6,898 nucleotides of DNA from 2-12-FULL-41-17 sp964562855. GTDB taxonomy: Bacteria > Patescibacteriota > Microgenomatia > Curtissbacterales > GWA2-41-24. Location: assembly GCA_964562855.1 (NCBI GenBank), contig CAZLVB010000038.1, positions 1 to 6,898 of the forward strand, read 5' to 3'. The notes below the pieces were generated by a model, which was given only the letters and a program-made list of their open reading frames with translations, was not told the DNA's origin and did no database searches. Shown piece by piece: positions 1 through 5,750 of the stretch; positions within the stretch are counted from its first letter, which is position 1, and each line of letters begins with the position of its first letter. A program made the translations under genes and the position numbers.

Positions 1-49
1 TCGTTGCGCGACTAAAACTGGTTGTCTTTAAAAGATAATTTTTAGGCAT
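1..49 (-). CDS. Possible 5' end of a divergent gene, cut by the window edge
   Basis: An ATG at 49-47 on the minus strand opens a frame that stays open to the window edge and reads MPKNYLLKTTSFSRAT. It is the only minus-strand frame without a stop here. The fragment is too short to recognise a family. An AT-rich TATTTT at 63-58 lies 8 nt upstream and could serve as a -10. The competing reading is that a plus-strand gene ends here: frame 3 gives VARLKLVVFKR and then TAA at 36-38. Neither can be chosen from 49 bases, so this is a weak call. Confidence 0.2.
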   Translation of the reverse strand, partial: MPKNYLLKTTSFSRAT

Positions 50-53
50 AAGC

Positions 54-62
54 TGCTAAAAT
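54..62 (+). promoter_or_regulatory. Extended -10 promoter of the HAD gene, predicted leaderless
   Basis: TGCTAAAAT at 54-62 is an extended -10 (TGn followed by TAAAAT, 5 of 6 match to TATAAT). Six bases separate it from the ATG at 69, so transcription would be expected to start at or beside the A of the start codon. No Shine-Dalgarno sequence is visible before this ATG, and there is no good -35 at the right spacing. The TTAGGC (42-47) and GCCTAA (64-69) inverted repeat flanks the -10, but 6-bp arms in this much sequence can arise by chance. Confidence 0.4.
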
Positions 63-68
63 AGCCTA

Positions 69-734
69 ATGATCAAGGCTGTTATTTATGATCTTGATGA
101 TTTGATGGTTAATTCCGATTCTCTGCATATCGATGCTTCTGAAAAAGTTTTTTCGAGGCACAATGTAGATCTTAAAAAATTACCATTAAGAGTCAGGGCA
201 GGATTTGTTGGAATGCGAGTTTCGGATATCCTGAGGGTTATCGTTAATTATTTCAACTTAAACGTAGACTTTAATCAACTTAGAGAAGAGAGGTCACAGT
301 TATTTTTAGATTTGGTTAGTAGTGAACTTAAACCAATGCCGGGGCTTATTGAATCCCTTAAATTTTTTAAGGAAGGTGGATTCAACATTGCGCTTGCGAG
401 TTCCGGGACCCGAAAATACATCAAATTAGTTTTGAAAAAATTCAAAATAGATAACTATTTCGATGTTGTCGTTTCCGGTGATGACGTTAACCTTGGCAAA
501 CCAAATCCTGAAACTTACTTAGTTGCATGCAGTAAATTGAAAATTGAGCCAGCTAAGGCACTCGTTTTAGAGGATGCTACAAAAGGTATTGCAGCAGCGA
601 AGTCTGCTGGCTGTATTTGTATAGGAATTAGAAACCCTTATACTTTGAGACAAGATTTATCTCAGGCGGATCTTGTTTTGAATTCACTATCAGAAATCGA
701 CCGAAACGTGATCAATTCTCTAAATATTTTTTGA
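69..734 (+). CDS. HAD-superfamily hydrolase, beta-phosphoglucomutase/phosphatase-like
   Basis: A soluble haloacid-dehalogenase family phosphohydrolase or phosphomutase of 221 aa, the usual size for subfamily IA. Motif I is D8-L-D10-D-L-M-V-N-S, supplying the nucleophile Asp8 and the acid/base Asp10; the residue after Asp10 is Asp where Gly is usual. Residues about 16-88 form a helical cap, as in the beta-phosphoglucomutase group. Motif II is ASSGT (110-114), motif III is the Lys of GKPNPETY (Lys144), and motif IV is LEDATKG with E168 and D169. All four catalytic motifs are present, so it should be active, but the substrate cannot be read from sequence. It is transcribed towards the purine operon and its last 23 bp overlap the 3' end of the ITPase gene. 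The ATG at 69 is preceded by an extended -10 and no ribosome-binding site. Confidence 0.9.
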   Translation: MIKAVIYDLDDLMVNSDSLHIDASEKVFSRHNVDLKKLPLRVRAGFVGMRVSDILRVIVNYFNLNVDFNQLREERSQLFLDLVSSELKPMPGLIESLKFFKEGGFNIALASSGTRKYIKLVLKKFKIDNYFDVVVSGDDVNLGKPNPETYLVACSKLKIEPAKALVLEDATKGIAAAKSAGCICIGIRNPYTLRQDLSQADLVLNSLSEIDRNVINSLNIF

Positions 735-1257
735 CCTTTTCTAGGGCTTTCGCCCGATGCGAAATCTTGTTTTTTAATGACGGTGGCATTTCTGCGAGGG
801 TTTTCTTATAGCCCTTGGGGATAAAAACTTTGTCAAAGCCAAAACCATATTTACCCTTATCTTTTGATGTAAGAGTTCCGAGAACCTCGCTTTTGAAAAT
901 CTTCATTTGGATTCCATCGTAAATAGCTACTGCAGCCGTAACTCTTGTTTTCCTCTTGTTTTCAGGCACAAGTGCTACTGTTATCTCGGTTCCCAATCTT
1001 TCAAGGAAGAACTTAATAAAAGTTCCCGGCAAGCCATTGAGTCCTTCAATTTCCAAACTGATATCCTCGACTAGGATGGGTTTCTTGACCAAAGTATACG
1101 CCGCCTTGGCTTTTTCCCGAATGACTTTTGATAAATCTAGAGATTGGACCTCCGGAACTTGCAGTTTTGAGACTTTGTGATTAGTGCCTAGTATCGCGTT
1201 TATCTCCTTGAGTTTACCTTCGCTTGTTGTGACAACGGTGAGATCGGAAAGTTTCAT
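712..1257 (-). CDS. rdgB: Non-canonical purine NTP pyrophosphatase (ITPase/RdgB/HAM1 family)
   Basis: Hydrolyses ITP, dITP and XTP to the monophosphate and pyrophosphate, keeping deaminated purines out of RNA and DNA; it acts as a cytosolic dimer in known relatives. The 181-aa protein has the family landmarks in order: nucleotide-binding TTSEGKLKE (10-18), VEDISLEIEGLNGLPG (63-78) with the metal/catalytic acids E64 and D65, YGFGFDKVFIPKG (137-149), and the C-terminal KNKISHRAKAL (162-172). The GLPGTFIKFFLERL stretch resembles the eukaryotic/archaeal ITPA form (LPGPYIKWFL in human, from memory) more than E. coli RdgB. It is the last operon gene: its ATG overlaps the guaA TAA by one base (TAATG), and no Shine-Dalgarno is evident, so translation is probably coupled. 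Its final 23 bp overlap the convergent HAD gene. Confidence 0.92.
   Translation of the reverse strand: MKLSDLTVVTTSEGKLKEINAILGTNHKVSKLQVPEVQSLDLSKVIREKAKAAYTLVKKPILVEDISLEIEGLNGLPGTFIKFFLERLGTEITVALVPENKRKTRVTAAVAIYDGIQMKIFKSEVLGTLTSKDKGKYGFGFDKVFIPKGYKKTLAEMPPSLKNKISHRAKALEKVKKYLEN
748..775 (+). terminator. Rho-independent-type terminator of the HAD gene, inside the ITPase gene
   Basis: Fourteen bases after the HAD stop codon, TTTCGC (748-753) and GCGAAA (759-764) form a perfect 6-bp stem with loop CCGAT, followed directly by TCTTGTTTTTT (765-775). The stem is short with only three G-C pairs, so strength is uncertain. The same DNA on the minus strand encodes the conserved ISHRAK residues of the ITPase. 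Confidence 0.5.
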
Positions 1258-2843
1258 TATTCGTACTCGATCGTGGCGGGGGGTTTTTGGGTAATGTCAT
1301 AAACAACACGGTTGACTCCGCCTACTTCATTAACGATTCGGCTTGATATTTTTTCTAGGATCTCATGGGGAATTTTCGACCAATCGGCAGTCATAAAATC
1401 CAAGGTATCGACAGATCTTAGTGAAATAACATAGGAATATGTTCTGGCATCTCCCATCACCCCAACAGCTTTCACCGGCAGAAGTGCGGCAAAAGATTGG
1501 GCTACCTTTAGGCCCCCAGTCCCGAGCTTGTCGAGGGACGAGAACCGCAAGGAAGTTTCACCAGAAACTTCCTTATTATATAACCCTGCTTTCTTTAATT
1601 CTTCAGTAAAAATAGCATCTGCTTCCCTTAATATTGCCAATCTTTCTTCGGTAACTTCTCCCAGAATTCTAATGGCAAGGCCCGGGCCCGGAAAAGGATG
1701 GCGATTGAGAAATTCATCTGGAATTTTTAGGAGTTGGCCGATTTTTCTGACTTCGTCCTTGTACAATTCAGCCAAGGGTTCAACGATCTTAAGCTTTAAG
1801 CCTTTTGGCAAAGTAACATTGTGATGACTTTTAATTTTATCTGCCCATTTTGAAGTTATCGCAGACTCGATCCTATCCGGATAAATAGTGCCCTGGCCTA
1901 AAAATTTAACACCTTTTGTTTCCTTGGCGACTTCCTCAAAAATTGCAAAATATAGCTTGGCAATCTTTTTCCTTTTTTCCTCTGGGTCAACAACATCTTT
2001 TAAGATTTCTAGAAATCTATTTTTAGCATTTACAACCATGAGGTTTTTAAGTCCGATTTTAGCTATTATATTTTTGACTTCTCTTACCTCACTTTTGCGA
2101 AGCAAGCCAGTGTCTACAAGCACTAAATAAAGTTTATCCCCAATCGCTTTATTGATGATTGAAGCTGCAACTGTTGAATCAACCCCGCCTGAGGTTGCCA
2201 TTATTAATTTACCTGCGCCAACTTCTTTTTTAACTTTGTCGATAAGTTTGTTTTTAATATCACCTAAATTCCAATCGTGTTTAGATTTGGCGATTTTAAA
2301 AAGAAAATTAGTGAGAACTTTTGTACCGCCAGGGGTATGTGTCACTTCCGGGTGAAATTGCACTGAGAAAAAACGGTTTTTTTGGTCTTGCATTGCGGCG
2401 ATTTGCGCATTTTTAGTTGATGCAATTGTCGAGAATCCTTTCGGCAGACTTTTGACTTGATCGCCATGAGAAAACCAGACTGTTTGCGGTGAAGAAAGAC
2501 CCTCAAAGAGGGGGCTTTTTACTATTTTTAACGTCTCTTTCCCGTACTGTTTTGTTTGCGTGGAAGCTACCTTACCACCAAGTTGACTACCCATGAGCTG
2601 ATGCCCGTAACAAATTCCCAGAATCGGAAGTTTGAGTTTATATACTTCGGGATCTGGTTTTGGGGCGTTTTTTTCAAGCACAGATGAAGGACTTCCGGAA
2701 AAAATTAGGGCTTGGGGCTTTAATCTTGAAAGCTGGGCAATTTTTATATCGGGGCGAACCAGTTCGCTTTTTACGCCTAGTTCTCGAATGCGCCTGGCAA
2801 TTAAATGAGCGTACTGGCCACCGAAATTAACTACAGCTACCAT
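1257..2843 (-). CDS. guaA: GMP synthase (glutamine-hydrolysing), with a 22-residue insertion
   Basis: Makes GMP from XMP, glutamine and ATP. The 528-aa protein is the fused bacterial type. A class I glutamine amidotransferase domain occupies about 1-185, with triad C78 (in GICYGHQL), H164 and E166 (in QFHPE). An ATP-pyrophosphatase domain follows with the PP-loop SGGVDST (218-224). The C-terminal dimerisation/XMP-binding domain has RHPFPGPGLAIR (381-392), GVMGDARTY (461-469) and the terminal KPPATIEYE (usually ending IEWE). Residues about 425-446 are an extra segment between LYNK and VAQSF, absent from E. coli and B. subtilis GuaA as recalled; it is encoded by a palindromic 66-bp insertion and the frame stays open. 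The gene follows purC after 17 bp, the only real gap in the operon. That gap holds TGGTATAAT and no Shine-Dalgarno, so guaA may also be transcribed separately as a leaderless message. Confidence 0.96.
   Translation of the reverse strand: MVAVVNFGGQYAHLIARRIRELGVKSELVRPDIKIAQLSRLKPQALIFSGSPSSVLEKNAPKPDPEVYKLKLPILGICYGHQLMGSQLGGKVASTQTKQYGKETLKIVKSPLFEGLSSPQTVWFSHGDQVKSLPKGFSTIASTKNAQIAAMQDQKNRFFSVQFHPEVTHTPGGTKVLTNFLFKIAKSKHDWNLGDIKNKLIDKVKKEVGAGKLIMATSGGVDSTVAASIINKAIGDKLYLVLVDTGLLRKSEVREVKNIIAKIGLKNLMVVNAKNRFLEILKDVVDPEEKRKKIAKLYFAIFEEVAKETKGVKFLGQGTIYPDRIESAITSKWADKIKSHHNVTLPKGLKLKIVEPLAELYKDEVRKIGQLLKIPDEFLNRHPFPGPGLAIRILGEVTEERLAILREADAIFTEELKKAGLYNKEVSGETSLRFSSLDKLGTGGLKVAQSFAALLPVKAVGVMGDARTYSYVISLRSVDTLDFMTADWSKIPHEILEKISSRIVNEVGGVNRVVYDITQKPPATIEYE
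1505..1574 (-). repeat. 66-bp palindromic repeat element inserted in frame in guaA
   Basis: The extra segment is bounded by AAGG at 1574-1571 and again at 1508-1505, exactly 66 bp apart, as a short target duplication would leave. Inside, AAGGAAGTTTC (1574-1564) and GAAACTTCCTT (1559-1549) form a perfect 11-bp stem with loop TGGT. A second hairpin lies at 1539-1519: on the plus strand GTCC/GGAC and CGA/TCG pair around loop GCTTG with a 2-nt bulge. Its core, CTCGACAAGCTCGGGAC, resembles the dispersed bacterial repeat of the type TTCGACAAGCTCAGGAC, whose translation gives peptides such as FDKLRT; here it reads LDKLGT. About 56% of the unit is G+C, and 22 of 30 bases in 1511-1540, clearly richer than the surrounding gene. 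Deleting one 66-bp unit leaves LYNKVAQSFAALLPV, which aligns with E. coli LYDKVSQAFTVFLPV. No second copy was seen in the window. Confidence 0.75.
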
Positions 2844-2848
2844 AAAGT

Positions 2849-2877
2849 ATTATACCAAGACTAAATTAGCTTGGAAA
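2849..2877 (-). promoter_or_regulatory. Putative internal promoter for guaA (extended -10), leaderless
   Basis: On the minus strand the purC-guaA gap reads TGGTATAAT (2857-2849), a full extended -10 consensus. Seventeen bases upstream, inside the end of purC, is TTTCCA (2877-2872), a 4 of 6 match to the TTGACA -35. Five bases separate the -10 from the guaA ATG, so the transcript would begin at or next to the start codon. No Shine-Dalgarno is present. This would let guaA-rdgB be expressed apart from the upstream genes. In AT-rich DNA a chance match is possible. Confidence 0.5.
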
Positions 2878-3832
2878 GGTTTTCTAGAATTCTTTGTTTT
2901 GGAGGTGTAGTGAGATCAATTTCAAATTTTTCGCCGGTGATCTTCTCGTAAACCTCCATGTAACGAGCGGCTATTTCTGCGATCAATTCTTTTGGCATTT
3001 GTGGAATTTTGCCTTTACCCGAATATCCCTGTTCTTTAAACCAAATCCTCATTAATTCCTTGTCGTAATTTTCTACTTCATCGCCCTTTTTGAAGCGAGT
3101 GACATACGTTTTCTTAACCCAAAGACGGCTGCTGTCGGGCGTATGGATTTCGTCTATCAAAACAGGTCTTCCGTTTCTATCAAGACCAAATTCGTATTTG
3201 GTATCAGCTAAAATAAATCCGGCTTTTTCGCAAATTTTTGTTCCTCGATCAAATAACTTTATTGCCACTTTTTCTATTTGTTTCCAGATTTTTGGACTTA
3301 CCAGTTTCTTGGCAACTACTTCTTTGGCTGTTATCGGCTCATCATGACCTCCAGGCCCCGTTGCCCTTGTAGTCGGAGTTATAATAGGATTTTTTAATCT
3401 TTGGTTTTTCTTAAGGCCCTCTGGAAATTTTATTCCGTAAATTATTCTTTCTCCTTCCGAGTACTTTCGCCAGAGTGAAGTATCAGTAACACCTGTTATA
3501 TAACCTCTAACAACGACTTCGACAGGTAGTGCCTGACATTCTGACACGAGCATTATGTTGGGGTCGATTATGCCAATCATGTGATTGGGAATAATGTCGC
3601 GGGTTTGCTCGAACCAAAAGCAGGAAAGTTTATTTAAAACAGCACCCCTAAAAGGCACTGTTCCTAAAACTCTATCGAATGCGGAAATGCGATCTGTGGC
3701 AATTAAGATTCTTAGACTATCTCTTACAAACCAGTCCCGAACCTTTCCGCTATTTCTTTTACCCAGCTTGGGGAAACTAATAGAATTTATTGCATTTGGG
3801 ATATTTTTAATGATTGTTTTTCTGTCAATCAC
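2861..3832 (-). CDS. purC: SAICAR synthetase (phosphoribosylaminoimidazole-succinocarboxamide synthase)
   Basis: Joins CAIR and aspartate with ATP to give SAICAR. At 323 aa it is the longer, yeast ADE1-like form rather than the roughly 237-aa E. coli form. Landmarks in order are GKVRD (29-33) in the N-terminal nucleotide-binding region, ATDRISAFD (45-53), VVVRGYITG (106-114), TTRATGPGGHDEP (154-166) and the SAICAR synthetase signature LIDEIHTPDSSR (225-236). The start is GTG at 3832-3830, overlapping the purE stop as GTGA; the next in-frame Met is at residue 85, beyond essential motifs, so GTG is the sensible start. There is no clear Shine-Dalgarno, so translation is probably coupled to purE. 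The stop is TAG at 2863-2861. It acts directly after PurE and before PurB, matching the gene neighbours. Confidence 0.95.
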   Translation of the reverse strand: MIDRKTIIKNIPNAINSISFPKLGKRNSGKVRDWFVRDSLRILIATDRISAFDRVLGTVPFRGAVLNKLSCFWFEQTRDIIPNHMIGIIDPNIMLVSECQALPVEVVVRGYITGVTDTSLWRKYSEGERIIYGIKFPEGLKKNQRLKNPIITPTTRATGPGGHDEPITAKEVVAKKLVSPKIWKQIEKVAIKLFDRGTKICEKAGFILADTKYEFGLDRNGRPVLIDEIHTPDSSRLWVKKTYVTRFKKGDEVENYDKELMRIWFKEQGYSGKGKIPQMPKELIAEIAARYMEVYEKITGEKFEIDLTTPPKQRILENLSKLI

Positions 3833-4359
3833 TTTTTTGCAGTTATTTCTTTAAGATATTTTTGCCAGCCTATTTTTTGCATTTTATCATTTTTGGCAAG
3901 AACTTCTTTTTTTATCTTTAATTTATAAGCATCCAAGTTTTTAGCAATTTTGTGATCTGAATGGGCGATAATTTGCGCAGCTAAAATTGCGGCGTTTTTG
4001 GCACCGTTTATTGCGACGGCAGCAACAGGGACTCCGGGAGGCATTTGAGCAATCGCAAGAAGCGCATCAAGACCTTCTAAGGGTTTAGCGTTAACAGGTA
4101 CCCCGATAACAGGCAGGCTTGTCAAAGAGGCAACCGAGCCTGGTAGTGCGGCTGCACCGCCAGCTCCGGCAATTATCACTTTTAACCCTTTTGCCTTTGC
4201 ACCTTTTGCGTAACTGGCAGTTTCCTGTGCCGCTCGATGTGTCGAAAGAATGGAAACTTCATGGGGAATATCTAAATCCTGGAGGGTTTGGGCCGCTTGA
4301 GACATGATCTCTAAGTCTGAATCACTTCCCATCAAAATGCCTACTTGTGCCTTCTTCAT
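3829..4359 (-). CDS. purE: N5-CAIR mutase, class I PurE
   Basis: Moves the carboxylate of N5-CAIR to carbon 4 to give CAIR; class I enzymes are octamers. The 176-aa protein shows the phosphate-binding GSDSD (11-15), catalytic His41 in STHR (E. coli His45), and the class I block AGAGGAAALPG (64-74) followed by LPVIGVPVNAK and QMPPGVPV (105-112). The class II signature (AGRSNG) is absent. Position 71 is Ala where E. coli has His75 in the otherwise nearly identical AGAGGAAHLPG. The C-terminus is a slightly long Lys-rich tail. Its ATG overlaps the purB TGA (ATGA) and its TGA overlaps the purC GTG. A class I enzyme normally needs PurK to supply N5-CAIR; purK is not in the window. Confidence 0.94.
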   Translation of the reverse strand: MKKAQVGILMGSDSDLEIMSQAAQTLQDLDIPHEVSILSTHRAAQETASYAKGAKAKGLKVIIAGAGGAAALPGSVASLTSLPVIGVPVNAKPLEGLDALLAIAQMPPGVPVAAVAINGAKNAAILAAQIIAHSDHKIAKNLDAYKLKIKKEVLAKNDKMQKIGWQKYLKEITAKK

Positions 4360-5750
4360 ATAAGTTCAGCTTTAAGTTCCTTTAAGAATTTTTGGCACCG
4401 ATCTTTGGCAAGACCGGTATGTTTGGCGGGATTTATCAAAGTATCAATCTCGTTTGTCTTGATAAAAACCGTTATTGTTTTGTCCTTTTTTAACATATTC
4501 GACAGTGGATTCGCCAGCCCCTTATTAATCTGCTCCCATGCTTTTTGCGAAATCTCTCGAATAGCCTCATGAATTTTTTGTCTGTTTGCGCCGCGTTTTA
4601 CGGCCTCCATCATCAAAACTTCAGTTCCTGCAAACCTACCATACTTTTCAAGATTCCTTTGGATATTTACTTTGTTTATTTTCAGGTCCTTTATGACCAA
4701 AATCGCGTGAAGGAGAATTTCATCGGCTGCTAAAAATGCTTGCGGGATTATGATTCTGCGAGCTGCAGAATCATCTAGCGTTCTTTCAAGCAAAGAGTTG
4801 GCGGCATTTTCCCAAGCTACGTCGGTTAATGAGTTAAGAAAACGGCTGATTGAGCAAATTCGCTCCGAGGTCTGAGGATTTCTTTTGAATGGCATAGCGG
4901 AAGAGCCAACCTGATTAAGTGCAAAGGGCTCCATCCATTCTCCAAAACCTGGTGACTGCATAATTCTCACATCGAAGGCAAATTTGTAAAGACTTTGGGC
5001 AATAGACGAGAGAGTAGTTAAAATTAAGTAGTCTATCTTCCTTGGATATACTTGGCCGGTTATGGGGAACGCCTCAATTTGGAGTAGACGCATTACGTCG
5101 TCTTCCATACTTTTTGCTTTTTGGCCAAGAAGAGCAAAATAGCTTGCTGATGTGCCAACTGCACCTTTAACACCCTTGCTTTTTACCAGCGTTTTTACGA
5201 AAGTCAATAATTCTAAATCTGTAAGCAAATCCTGAGCATATACGCAAAATCGATATCCTAAAGTTGTCGGTTCAGCAGACTGTAAATGCGTATAGCCCAT
5301 ACAAATGAGATTTTTATTTTCACCAATTTTTTTAGAAAATTGTTTGAGAAGATCTTTTAGCTCTTTTTCGACAATTGCAATTGCCTTTTGGAAATTAACA
5401 ATGTCCGCATTGTCCTCAATATCTTGTGAAGTGGCTCCAAGGTGTATCTTGCCGCCTCCGACTTTCGCTTGGGAGGCATACGTTCTAATTTCCGCCACTA
5501 GATCATGTTTTATTTCGGCTTCTATCTCATGCGCTTTTTTGATGTCGACTTTGTCTTGATGCTTGACTAAGTCTGCAAGTTCTTCCTTGGATACCAAACC
5601 AAGTTTTGACTGGGCACGAGCGAGGGCAACCCACACCGTTCTCCAAGTTTTCCTTTTGTTAACTTCGGAAAAAATCTTGCGCATTTGGTCACTTCCGTAG
5701 CGCCAAGAAAAAGGTGATTGGTAAGTTGTAAAATCTAAATCTGATCTCAT
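4356..5750 (-). CDS. purB: Adenylosuccinate lyase
   Basis: Releases fumarate from two substrates: SAICAR (giving AICAR) and adenylosuccinate (giving AMP), so it serves both IMP synthesis and the AMP branch. This 464-aa member of the fumarase/aspartase superfamily starts with the typical YQSPFSWRYGS (10-20). Conserved pieces are KHDLVAE with His82 (B. subtilis His68), HLGATSQDIEDNAD (103-116), GYTHLQSAEPTT with His155 (B. subtilis His141), and the flexible signature loop GSSAMPFKRNP (282-292) with the catalytic Ser283/284 pair. Phe in the MPFKRNP position and ERTLDDSAARR (322-332) resemble the human-type branch (MPYKRNP, RTLDDSANRR, from memory) more than B. subtilis. Start and stop both lie in ATGA overlaps, with purP upstream and purE downstream. 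Codons around 4750-4774 form a 10-bp perfect inverted repeat. Confidence 0.96.
   Translation of the reverse strand: MRSDLDFTTYQSPFSWRYGSDQMRKIFSEVNKRKTWRTVWVALARAQSKLGLVSKEELADLVKHQDKVDIKKAHEIEAEIKHDLVAEIRTYASQAKVGGGKIHLGATSQDIEDNADIVNFQKAIAIVEKELKDLLKQFSKKIGENKNLICMGYTHLQSAEPTTLGYRFCVYAQDLLTDLELLTFVKTLVKSKGVKGAVGTSASYFALLGQKAKSMEDDVMRLLQIEAFPITGQVYPRKIDYLILTTLSSIAQSLYKFAFDVRIMQSPGFGEWMEPFALNQVGSSAMPFKRNPQTSERICSISRFLNSLTDVAWENAANSLLERTLDDSAARRIIIPQAFLAADEILLHAILVIKDLKINKVNIQRNLEKYGRFAGTEVLMMEAVKRGANRQKIHEAIREISQKAWEQINKGLANPLSNMLKKDKTITVFIKTNEIDTLINPAKHTGLAKDRCQKFLKELKAELI
4750..4774. repeat. Perfect 10-bp hairpin inside purB
   Basis: ATGATTCTGC (4750-4759) and GCAGAATCAT (4765-4774) are exact inverted copies around a 5-nt loop (GAGCT on the plus strand). 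The minus-strand mRNA would fold at the codons for DDSAARRII of PurB. These residues look native to the family, so unlike the guaA element this is not an insertion. No U-run follows it, so it is not a terminator. Confidence 0.6.

Noticed and set aside
3..38. Plus-strand frame reading VARLKLVVFKR and a TAA stop, a possible tail of an upstream gene
   Set aside because: Eleven residues with no recognisable motif, in competition with a minus-strand open frame over the same bases; not supportable alone.
435..460. AAATAG-ATAA-CTATTT hairpin followed on the minus strand by a T-run, a possible operon terminator
   Set aside because: The stem has a single G-C pair and lies more than 250 bp inside the HAD gene past the ITPase stop; too weak to call.
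646..664. TGAGA/TCTCA inverted repeat downstream of the ITPase stop on the minus strand
   Set aside because: Five-bp arms with a 9-nt loop and no following U-run.
1681..1691. GC palindrome CCCGGGCCCGG within guaA
   Set aside because: It encodes the PGPG of the conserved RHPFPGPGLA motif; the palindrome follows from Pro and Gly codons and does not suggest a regulatory site.
1528..1824. Plus-strand open frame of 98 codons opposite guaA
   Set aside because: It is antisense to conserved GuaA motifs, lacks a ribosome-binding site and has no recognisable domain; a shadow frame.
2844..2860. Riboswitch or purine-responsive leader before guaA
   Set aside because: The gap is only 17 bp, far too short for an aptamer; the promoter reading explains it better.
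3585..3854. Plus-strand open frame of 89 codons opposite purC and the end of purE
   Set aside because: It mirrors the conserved purC N-terminal codons and crosses a gene overlap; its hydrophobic end is the complement of Lys/Glu-type codons rather than a real membrane segment.
5371..5400. AATTGCAATT palindrome in purB
   Set aside because: A short AT-rich palindrome produced by Ala-Ile-Ala-Ile codons; expected by chance in AT-rich DNA.
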